Assembly (NCBI RefSeq): GCF_021391495.1 | Contig: NZ_CP090063.1 | Coordinates: 7,936,001-8,000,000, forward strand | Source of the DNA: Amycolatopsis acidiphila | GTDB lineage: Bacteria > Actinomycetota > Actinomycetes > Mycobacteriales > Pseudonocardiaceae | Reading direction: 5' to 3' | DNA length: 64,000 nt | Shown: positions 1 through 6,634 of the stretch, piece by piece | How the letters are laid out: every line of letters begins with the position of its first letter | How positions within the stretch are numbered: the stretch's first letter is position 1 | Made by a program: the position numbers and the translations under genes | The notes under the pieces: model-generated | What the model was told of the DNA's origin: nothing | The model's database searches: none | The model's input: the letters and a program-made list of their open reading frames with translations, nothing else

Positions 1-2
1 AG

Positions 3-347
3 TTCATCCCCGACGAGGACTCGAAGCGCCTCGCCAAGGCACTGCAGGCGACCCACGACGCCAGCCCCGCCGGCAAGCTCCTTTCGCGGGTGCACTCCTC
101 GATCAGCCGCCTGGTCCTGGGCAAGAACAACGCCGACTTCCTCGAACTGCCCAACGACCTCGTCACGCAGGGTGCGGTGCTCACCGCCGCCGCGGTCAAC
201 TTCGCTGCCGAGACCGCGCGCCGCCACATCCCCGGCGCCACCGCGCTGCAGGAACTGATCGGCACGCTCGAGCGCCGCCGCTACGTCGACCGGCTCGCGA
301 AGATCGTCCGCTTGGACCCGACGTATGCGCGGCACATGGCGGCGTGA
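3..347 (+). CDS. C-terminal end of an unrecognised protein (5' truncated)
   Basis: An open frame enters from the left edge and stops with TGA at 345-347, giving the last 114 residues of a protein. The visible part looks helical and alanine/leucine rich, with a basic stretch (ERRRYVDRLAKIVRLDP) near the end; I see no membrane segment or catalytic motif. I do not recognise the family. It sits 15 nt upstream of dcd on the same strand, so cotranscription is possible. The real start lies outside the window. Confidence 0.6.
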   Translation, partial: FIPDEDSKRLAKALQATHDASPAGKLLSRVHSSISRLVLGKNNADFLELPNDLVTQGAVLTAAAVNFAAETARRHIPGATALQELIGTLERRRYVDRLAKIVRLDPTYARHMAA

Positions 348-362
348 CAGTAGGGTGAGCGG

Positions 363-944
363 GTGCTGCTCAGTGACCGCGACCTTCGCAAGGAAGTCGA
401 AGCCGGACGCCTGGGGATCGACCCCTTCGACCCCGCCATGGTGCAACCGTCCAGCGTCGACGTGCGGCTGGACCGGTTCTTCCGGGTCTTCAACAACAGC
501 CAGTACACCCACATCGACCCCTCCCGGCAGCAGGACGAGCTGACCTCGCTGGTCGAGAAGGAGGGCGACGACCCGTTCGTCCTGCACCCGGGCGAGTTCG
601 TGCTCGCCTCGACGTTCGAGCTGGTCAGCCTGCCCGACGACCTCGCGGGCCGGCTCGAGGGCAAGTCCTCGCTCGGGCGCCTCGGACTGCTCACGCACTC
701 CACCGCCGGGTTCATCGACCCCGGCTTCTCCGGGCACATCACGCTCGAGCTGTCGAACGTCGCCAACCTGCCGATCACGCTCTGGCCGGGCATGAAGATC
801 GGCCAGCTGTGCCTGTTCCGGCTCACCAGCGCCGCCGAGTTCCCGTACGGCTCGGCCGAGGTCGGCTCGCGCTACCAGGGCCAGCGCGGCCCGACGCCGA
901 GCCGGGCGTACCAGAACTTCCATCGCGTGGACACCTGGCGCTGA
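363..944 (+). CDS. dcd: dCTP deaminase, probably bifunctional deaminase/dUTPase
   Basis: 193 aa, GTG start. It deaminates dCTP in the cytosolic thymidylate pathway; the mycobacterial-type enzyme also hydrolyses dUTP, giving dUMP directly. The sequence follows the mycobacterial Dcd closely: LLSDRDLR at the start, QPSSx[14 protein letters not shown] (K101-R106) in the nucleotide site, [14 protein letters not shown], and HITLELSN with the catalytic glutamate E129. The C-terminal [11 protein letters not shown] segment is the triphosphate-covering tail of the family. Length is normal (about 190 aa). The bifunctional call is inferred from family resemblance, not from a decisive residue. Confidence 0.95.
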   Translation: MLLSDRDLRKEVEAGRLGIDPFDPAMVQPSSVDVRLDRFFRVFNNSQYTHIDPSRQQDELTSLVEKEGDDPFVLHPGEFVLASTFELVSLPDDLAGRLEGKSSLGRLGLLTHSTAGFIDPGFSGHITLELSNVANLPITLWPGMKIGQLCLFRLTSAAEFPYGSAEVGSRYQGQRGPTPSRAYQNFHRVDTWR

Positions 945-977
945 ACCACCCAAAACGTATGGAAACCTTGCTGACCA

Positions 978-993
978 GGTGAAACATTTCACC
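978..993. promoter_or_regulatory. Perfect inverted repeat upstream of the sugar symporter
   Basis: GGTGAAA-CA-TTTCACC is a perfect palindrome with 7-bp arms, flanked by an outer ACCAG/CTGGT pair (974-978 and 997-1001). It lies in the dcd-symporter gap, 81 bp before the symporter start. The short AT-containing centre and lack of a T-run suggest a repressor operator rather than a terminator. Confidence 0.45.
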
Positions 994-1073
994 CGGCTGG
1001 TTCGGTATGGACTGGACCACCCCTACCGTTAGCCCGGATGGAGGCATCACCTCAGGGCAAGGAGGCAGGGGCA

Positions 1074-2495
1074 ATGGGTCTCGCCACGACCGGAGAGCGA
1101 GCTGGTCAACAACATCTCGCCCACGTCGTGTTCATCGCCGGGGCGGCCGCGATCGGCGGCTTCCTCTTCGGCTACGACAGTTCCAACATCAACGGTGCCG
1201 TACTCGGCATCCAGCAGCACTTCCACGTCGGGGCCGGGGTCACCGGCCTGACCGTGTCCAGCGCGCTCATCGGCTCGGCCGTCGGCGCCTGGTTCGGCGG
1301 CCTGCTGTCCGACCGGATCGGCCGCATCCGCACGATGCAGCTGGCCGCCGTGCTCTTCCTGATCAGCGCCGTCGGCGCGATGTTCCCCTTCAGCGTGTGG
1401 GACCTCGCGATCTGGCGCGTCGTCGGCGGAATCGCGATCGGTGTCGCCTCGGTGATCGGGCCGGCCTACATCGCCGAGGTCGCGCCGCCGGCGTACCGCG
1501 GCAGGCTGGCGTCGCTGCAACAGCTGGCGATCGTGCTCGGCATCGGGGTGTCCGCGCTGGTCAACTGGGTCGTAAAGGACCTGGCGCCGGCCGGCGCGGA
1601 CGGGTCACATGACCTGAACGGCTCACTCGGCGGCATCGAGGCCTGGCAGTGGATGCTCGGGGCCGCGGCCATTCCCGCCATCGTGTACCTGGTGCTCGCC
1701 TCGGTGATCCCCGAGTCGCCGCACTACCTGCTCTCGATCGGCAAGACGGCGAAGGCGCGCAAGGTGCTCGCGGAGGTCGAGAGCGGGGACGTCGACGCCA
1801 AGCTCGAGGACATCCGCCGCGGCCTGCGCGTCGAGAAGCGCTCGAAGATCCGCGACCTCGTCGGCGGCAGGTTCGGACTGCTGCCGATCGTCTGGGTCGG
1901 GATCGCACTGGCGGTGTTCCAGCAGTTCGTCGGCATCAACGTGATCTTCTACTACTCGGACACGCTGTGGCACTCGGTCGGGCAGAACACCGACTCGCTG
2001 CTGATCTCAATGGTCAGCCCGGTCATCAACATCATCGGCACGTTCATCGCGATCGCGTTCATCGACCGGGTGGGCCGCAAGCCGCTGCTGCTCATCGGCT
2101 CGGTCGGGATGGCGATCGGCCTCGGCGTCGCCGCGATCGCGTTCGGCAACGCGGCGACCGTCAACGGCGAGCTGAGCCTGCCGGGCGCGTGGGGCCCGGT
2201 CGCGCTGGTGTTCGCGAACCTGTTCGTGATCTCGTTCGCGCTGTCCTGGGGCGTGATCCTCTGGGTCATGCTCGGCGAGATGTTCCCGCTGCGCATCCGC
2301 AGCGCGGCGCTCGCGATCGGCACGGCGGCCAACTGGGTCGCGAACTGGGCCGTGACGGTCAGCTTCCCGAGCATGGCCGCGTGGAACCTGTCGACGACGT
2401 ACTGGATCTACACCGCGTTCGCGGTCCTTTCGATTCCGTTCGCGCTCAAGTTCGTCCGTGAGACGAAGGGAACAGCACTCGAAGACGTGGCCTGA
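1074..2495 (+). CDS. MFS sugar/H+ symporter (sugar porter family)
   Basis: 473 aa, about 12 membrane segments, inner membrane. Sugar-porter signatures are present: GFLFGYD in TM1, GGLLSDRIGRIR and FIDRVGRKPLL (the duplicated G-x-x-x-D-R-x-G-R-[KR] loops), PESPHYLL after TM6, and QQFVGINVIFYYS in TM7, which lines the hexose site in XylE/GlcP/GLUT proteins. The likely substrate is a hexose or pentose imported with a proton. An in-frame ATG exists at 1038, but AAGGAGG at 1059-1065 sits 8 nt before the ATG at 1074, so that start is preferred. A palindrome at 978-993 may be its operator. Confidence 0.88.
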   Translation: MGLATTGERAGQQHLAHVVFIAGAAAIGGFLFGYDSSNINGAVLGIQQHFHVGAGVTGLTVSSALIGSAVGAWFGGLLSDRIGRIRTMQLAAVLFLISAVGAMFPFSVWDLAIWRVVGGIAIGVASVIGPAYIAEVAPPAYRGRLASLQQLAIVLGIGVSALVNWVVKDLAPAGADGSHDLNGSLGGIEAWQWMLGAAAIPAIVYLVLASVIPESPHYLLSIGKTAKARKVLAEVESGDVDAKLEDIRRGLRVEKRSKIRDLVGGRFGLLPIVWVGIALAVFQQFVGINVIFYYSDTLWHSVGQNTDSLLISMVSPVINIIGTFIAIAFIDRVGRKPLLLIGSVGMAIGLGVAAIAFGNAATVNGELSLPGAWGPVALVFANLFVISFALSWGVILWVMLGEMFPLRIRSAALAIGTAANWVANWAVTVSFPSMAAWNLSTTYWIYTAFAVLSIPFALKFVRETKGTALEDVA

Positions 2496-2511
2496 GCAGG
2501 TATTCGACACG

Positions 2512-2534
2512 ATGGCGCAACGATGTTGCGCCAT
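2512..2534. terminator. Hairpin between convergent symporter and aidB-like genes
   Basis: ATGGCGCAAC-GAT-GTTGCGCCAT is a perfect 10-bp stem with a 3-nt loop, 17 bp after the symporter stop and 77 bp after the aidB stop on the other strand. No T-run follows on either side, as is usual in high-GC actinomycetes. It probably terminates both converging transcripts. Confidence 0.65.
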
Positions 2535-2610
2535 TCGTGCGCTCCGGGTCGTTATCGTTCGGTGACAAGAAGCTGGGCGTGGGGCTCGCCAAGTCCGGCT
2601 GGTACTGGGT

Positions 2611-4233
2611 TCAGGACTTCGGGTTCTGACGCGCCCGCTCGACGATCGCCGCCGTGTCCACAGTGGACGGCAAGGTGCCGAACGCGATGCCCCAGTCGCC
2701 GCCGAGCCGGGACGCGCAGAAGGCGTCCGACACCGCGGCCGGCGCGTACCGGACCAACAGCGAACCCTGCAGCACCAGCGCCATCATCTCGACCAGCCGC
2801 CGGGCGCGGAACTGGATCTCGTCGAGGTCGGACAGCTCCTTGCGCAGCCTCGCGACCGCGTCGTCGAGCCGCGCGTTCGCCCCCGCCGCCAGCTCCACCT
2901 CGGTGAAGAACGCCTCGACCGACTCGGGCTGCTTGCCCATGGCGCGCAACGCGTCCAGCGCGGCGACGTTGCCCGAACCCTCCCAAATGGACAGCAGCGG
3001 CGCCTCGCGGTAGAGCCGCGGCATCCCGGACTCCTCGACGTAACCGTTGCCGCCCAGGCATTCCAGCGCCTCGGCGGCGTGCGCCGGGCCACGCTTGCAC
3101 ACCCAGTACTTGGTGACGGCGAGCGCGAGGCGGCGGAACGCGGCCTGGTCCGGGTCGCCCGTCGCGCCGGCGAGGCGCATCGCGACCGTGGTCGCCGCCT
3201 CCGACTCGACGACGAGGTCGGCCAGCACGTTGGCCATCGCGGGCTGGTCGACGAGGTTCGCGCCGAACGCGCGCCGGTGCGCGGCGTGGTGCGTCGCCTG
3301 GACGACACCTTGGCGCATCAGGGAAGTCGTGCCGAGGACGCAGTCGAGGCGGGTGTTGTTGACCATCTCGATGATGGTCGGCACGCCCCGGCCCTCCTCC
3401 CCGACCAGCCAGCCGACGGCGCCGTCGTACTCGATCTCGGACGAGGCGTTGGACTTGTTGCCCAGCTTGTCCTTCAAGCGCTGCAAGAAGATCCGGTTGC
3501 GGGAGCCGTCGGGCAGCACCCGCGGCAGCAGGAAGCAGGACAGCCCGCCGGGTGCCTGCGCGAGCGTGAGGAACAGGTCGGACATCGGCGCCGAGGTGAA
3601 CCACTTGTGCCCGGTCAGCACGTAGCTGCCGTCGCCGGCGGGGCGCGCGGTGGTGGTGTTCGCGCGGACGTCGGAGCCGCCCTGCTTCTCGGTCATCGAC
3701 ATGCCCGCGATCAGCCCGCGCTTGGTGCTCGGCACGCGCAGCCCGAAGTCGTACTCGGGCGAGGCGAGCAGCGGCTCGTAGACGTCGGCGAGCTCCGGGT
3801 TGAAGCGCAGCGCGGGAACCGCCGCGTAGGTCATGGAGATCGGGCAGACGTGCCCGCCCTCGGCCTGGTTCCACACCAGGACCTTCGCCGCGCGGGCGGC
3901 GTGCGCGGCCGGGCGCTCGTCCCGCCACGGCGCCGCGTGCAGCCCGTGCCCGACGGCGACGGTCATCAGCTCGTGCCAGGCCGGGTGGAACTCGACCTCG
4001 TCGATGCGGTGGCCGTAGCGGTCGTGGGTGTGCAGCGTCGGCGGGTTGTCGTTGGCCTGACGGCCCCACTCCTGCCCCTGCGCGCTACCCGCGAGCCTGC
4101 CCAGCTCGTGCACCTCGTCCTCGGCCCAGCCGGCCCCCTCGCGGCGCAGCCCGTCGAGCAGCGCGGCATCGTCGGCCACGTCGTAGTCGACGAGCGGCGG
4201 GGCCTGGTTGAGAACCTCATGGGTGTCGGGCAT
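2611..4233 (-). CDS. aidB: Acyl-CoA dehydrogenase of the AidB subfamily
   Basis: 540 aa, the same length as E. coli AidB (541). FAD flavoprotein; AidB is part of the adaptive response to alkylation damage and has weak isovaleryl-CoA dehydrogenase activity. Segments typical of AidB rather than other acyl-CoA dehydrogenases are visible: REGAGW near residue 31, CPISMTYAA, MTEKQGGSDVRANTT, GHKWFTSAPMSD, RLKDKLGNKSNAS, and the C-terminal LYREAPLLSIWEGSGN. Its 5' end overlaps the stop of the upstream tetR gene by 17 nt, so the two form an operon. The physiological substrate cannot be read from sequence. Confidence 0.85.
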   Translation of the reverse strand: MPDTHEVLNQAPPLVDYDVADDAALLDGLRREGAGWAEDEVHELGRLAGSAQGQEWGRQANDNPPTLHTHDRYGHRIDEVEFHPAWHELMTVAVGHGLHAAPWRDERPAAHAARAAKVLVWNQAEGGHVCPISMTYAAVPALRFNPELADVYEPLLASPEYDFGLRVPSTKRGLIAGMSMTEKQGGSDVRANTTTARPAGDGSYVLTGHKWFTSAPMSDLFLTLAQAPGGLSCFLLPRVLPDGSRNRIFLQRLKDKLGNKSNASSEIEYDGAVGWLVGEEGRGVPTIIEMVNNTRLDCVLGTTSLMRQGVVQATHHAAHRRAFGANLVDQPAMANVLADLVVESEAATTVAMRLAGATGDPDQAAFRRLALAVTKYWVCKRGPAHAAEALECLGGNGYVEESGMPRLYREAPLLSIWEGSGNVAALDALRAMGKQPESVEAFFTEVELAAGANARLDDAVARLRKELSDLDEIQFRARRLVEMMALVLQGSLLVRYAPAAVSDAFCASRLGGDWGIAFGTLPSTVDTAAIVERARQNPKS

Positions 4234-4822
4234 CGGAACCTCCTAAGGCACGCAGGATGAAGGTGCGCAGCTCGGCGACTGCGTCGGTGTTGTCCGTGGT
4301 GAGCGGGCCGATGAGCACTTCGGTGACGGCGCCGACGATCGCGGCGGCGGTGAGCACGGCGTCCTGCGGCGGCAGCGACCCCTGGCCGACGCCTCCGCGG
4401 ATGTGCTCGGCGGCGACGTCGCGGAACACCCGGCGGAACACGATGCGCTCGGCCTCGACCGGCGCGTCGACGGGCTCGGCCAGCAGGGCGTACGCGCGCC
4501 GGGGCGCTTTCAGCGCGCGGACGGCGAAGGTCTCGAACACGGCGACGACCCGTTCCGCCGGGTCGCCGGGCAGCTCGGCGGCCCTCCTGACCGCCTCGAC
4601 CTCACGGTTGACGACGCCGCGGAACAGCTCGACGACCAGCTCCGCCTTGCCGGGGAAGTGCTTGTAGACGCTGCCTGTGGCGACGCCCGCCTTGTCGGCC
4701 ACCGCCGCGACGGAACAACCCGCGTATCCGCGCTCCGCGAGCAGCTCGGCGGCGGCGTCGAGGATCGCGGCGCGCTGGGCGTCCAGGCGCGCCTGAACCT
4801 GCGGGGTGCGGCGGTACGGCAC
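4217..4822 (-). CDS. TetR family transcriptional regulator
   Basis: 201 aa, GTG start. The N-terminal helix-turn-helix spans about residues 18-62 (AAILDAAAELLAERGYAG...VADKAGVATGSVYKHFPGKAEL), the standard TetR DNA-binding fold; the rest is a helical ligand-binding domain that I cannot assign to a ligand. Its 3' end overlaps aidB by 17 nt, and a palindrome begins 7 nt upstream of the start, so it probably represses itself and aidB. The partner gene suggests that an acyl-CoA or alkylated metabolite could be the effector, but that is inference. Confidence 0.9.
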   Translation of the reverse strand: MPYRRTPQVQARLDAQRAAILDAAAELLAERGYAGCSVAAVADKAGVATGSVYKHFPGKAELVVELFRGVVNREVEAVRRAAELPGDPAERVVAVFETFAVRALKAPRRAYALLAEPVDAPVEAERIVFRRVFRDVAAEHIRGGVGQGSLPPQDAVLTAAAIVGAVTEVLIGPLTTDNTDAVAELRTFILRALGGSDARHP

Positions 4823-4828
4823 TCAAGT

Positions 4829-4847
4829 AGTGAACCACTGATTCACT
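4829..4847. promoter_or_regulatory. Probable TetR operator of the tetR-aidB operon
   Basis: AGTGAA-N7-TTCACT, a perfect 6-bp-arm inverted repeat, lies 7-25 nt upstream of the GTG start of the TetR gene (minus strand). The position and size fit an autorepression site that blocks the promoter or the start region. Confidence 0.55.
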
Positions 4848-4863
4848 GCTTCAGGCAAGGTCG

Positions 4864-5865
4864 TCAGTCCGCGCGGCCGTAACGGCTGGCCGCCTCGCCG
4901 TAGCGCGCCAGCACCGCGGCGCGCAGCTCGGGATCCGTGCGTGGCACCGGCTCGATGAAGACCTCGCTGACGTCGGAGTAGGCCTCCTGCATCTCCCCGG
5001 CCAGGCGCACACAGGCCCGCTCGACGTCGGAGGCGTGCAGCGTGTCGTCGAAGTCCACCCGGGCGCAGACCAGGATCAGGTCGGTGCCCAGCAGCATCGT
5101 CTGCAGGTCGACCACCGCCTCGATCTCCGGCGCGCCCGCGAGCAGCTGCCGGATGCCGCGCACCACCACCGGGTCGGCCTGCCTGCCGATCAGCAGCCGC
5201 AGGTTCGTCAGGCCCAGGCTCCACGCGACGACCGCCAGCAGCAGGCCGATCAGGATCGACGCGAGACCGTCGTAGAGCGCCGAGCCGGTGAGCTGGTGCA
5301 GCAGCAGCCCCAGGAACGCCAGCACCAGGCCGACGAGCGCGGCGGAGTCCTCGAAGAACACCGACTTCGGTGCCGGGTCGTCCACCAGCCGCAGGTACGC
5401 GGGGATCGACCGCTTCTGCTGGCGGGACTCGCGGCGCACCTGACGCATCGCCTGCAGCCACGACGTGCCCTCCAGCACGAACGCGACGGCGAGCACGATG
5501 TAGCCGACGATCGGGCTCGACTGCTCCTTCGGCTCGCCGAACACGGTGGAAAAGCCCTCGTAGAAGGAGAACATCGCGCCCGAGGCGAAGATCGACACCG
5601 CGGCGAGCAGCGACCAGAAGTACCGCTCCTTGCCGTACCCGAACGGATGCACGAGGTCGGCGGGCTTGCTGGACCGGCGCAACGCCGTCAGCAGCAGGAT
5701 CTCGGTGAACGTGTCGGCGACCGAGTGCGCCGCCTCCGACAGCAGGGCCCCGGAGCCGGTGATGGCGCCGGCGACGGCCTTCATGATCGCGATGGCCAGG
5801 TTGACCGCACCCGCCAGCACAACGGTCAGGGTGCTCTCGCCCTTCGGCGACTCGCGCTCGGTCAC
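4864..5865 (-). CDS. Cation diffusion facilitator (CDF) family metal transporter
   Basis: 333 aa, GTG start, six predicted membrane segments and a cytosolic C-terminal domain. CDF proteins exchange divalent metal (Zn, Fe, Mn, Co) for protons. TM2 carries LLSEAAHSVADTFTE with the metal-site H47 and D51, followed by the family loop HPFGYGKERYFW (about 73-84). In TM5 the canonical (H/D)xxxD pair is not intact: the segment reads FEDSAALVGL (171-180), so E172/D173 have no acidic partner four residues on. This resembles the SLC30A9-like branch of the family. It starts 9 nt after the stop of the DUF742 gene and is probably cotranscribed with it. The metal is unknown. Confidence 0.85.
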   Translation of the reverse strand: MTERESPKGESTLTVVLAGAVNLAIAIMKAVAGAITGSGALLSEAAHSVADTFTEILLLTALRRSSKPADLVHPFGYGKERYFWSLLAAVSIFASGAMFSFYEGFSTVFGEPKEQSSPIVGYIVLAVAFVLEGTSWLQAMRQVRRESRQQKRSIPAYLRLVDDPAPKSVFFEDSAALVGLVLAFLGLLLHQLTGSALYDGLASILIGLLLAVVAWSLGLTNLRLLIGRQADPVVVRGIRQLLAGAPEIEAVVDLQTMLLGTDLILVCARVDFDDTLHASDVERACVRLAGEMQEAYSDVSEVFIEPVPRTDPELRAAVLARYGEAASRYGRAD

Positions 5866-5874
5866 CTGCCGATC

Positions 5875-6510
5875 TTAGAGCCGCTGCAGGCCGTCCAGCA
5901 CGCGACGCATGAGCGCCATCGGCGGTCGCCCTTCGGCGGTGCGCTCGGTGCCGTGGATGTGCAACAGCCCCAGTTCCGCCATATCGGACAGCAGCACGCG
6001 GGCAACGCCCAGCGGGATCGACAGGTTGGCGGCGACCTCCGCGACCGACACCGGCTGCAGGCACAGCGCCCGCACCGGCTGGTACTCGCTGTTCAGCGCG
6101 CTGCCGGCCCACCGGGCGTCGGCGCGGAGGTTGACCATCGTCTCGAGCGCCAGCTCGTAGGTGGACTGCGTGCGCCCCTTCGTCAGCACGTACGGGCGGA
6201 CACGCGGACCGACGGCCTCCTCGGTCTCGGCCTCCTCGGCGAACCGGGGCAGCGGCGGCGCGGGCTCCCGCGTCGGCCCCTGCGGCGGTCCGGGTTCGGG
6301 CGCGGCCGCCGGTGCCGGCTCGTCGAACCTCTCCAGCTGCCGCTCGCTCGGGAAACGGGCACCGGAAGGCCGGGAGCTGCGACTCTCCCGGATCGGCTCG
6401 ACCGGGTCCTCGTCGGAGAACTTCTCGAGCTGCTTCGCCGACGGGAAACGGGCACCGGCACGCGCGCCGACCGGCTTGTCAGCCGGCTGGCGGTCACCAG
6501 TTGAGCCCAT
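5875..6510 (-). CDS. Orphan DUF742 protein with duplicated GARFPSxxQLExF motif
   Basis: 211 aa. The start at 6510 follows GGGAAGAGAA; the frame stays open further upstream but that part lies over the FeS gene and is not coding-like. Residues about 105-211 form a DUF742 (CvnC-type) winged-helix domain: RPYVLTKGRT, LNSEYQPVRALC, SVAEVAANLSIPLGVARVLLSDM. The N-terminal 100 residues are Pro/Glu/Arg rich, presumably disordered, and contain two near-identical motifs, GARFPSAKQLEKF (19-31) and GARFPSERQLERF (50-62). DUF742 proteins normally sit in conservons beside roadblock and GTPase genes; this one instead precedes a CDF transporter by 9 nt. Probably a signalling adaptor; its partner is unknown. 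Confidence 0.8.
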   Translation of the reverse strand: MGSTGDRQPADKPVGARAGARFPSAKQLEKFSDEDPVEPIRESRSSRPSGARFPSERQLERFDEPAPAAAPEPGPPQGPTREPAPPLPRFAEEAETEEAVGPRVRPYVLTKGRTQSTYELALETMVNLRADARWAGSALNSEYQPVRALCLQPVSVAEVAANLSIPLGVARVLLSDMAELGLLHIHGTERTAEGRPPMALMRRVLDGLQRL

Positions 6511-6634
6511 TTCTCTTCCCCGTTCGCGCAGGTCACAGTGTCCCGCGGACACCGATGGCTGCGAGGAACCAAGGATAACGTGGATGTCGAGCCCTGTCGG
6601 GGGGTTCGGGCCCGAACCCCCCGACTGCCACGGA

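Noticed and set aside
1038..1073. Earlier ATG for the sugar symporter
   Set aside because: AAGGAGG is optimally placed for ATG 1074, and the extra 12 residues are hydrophilic and unlike symporter starts.
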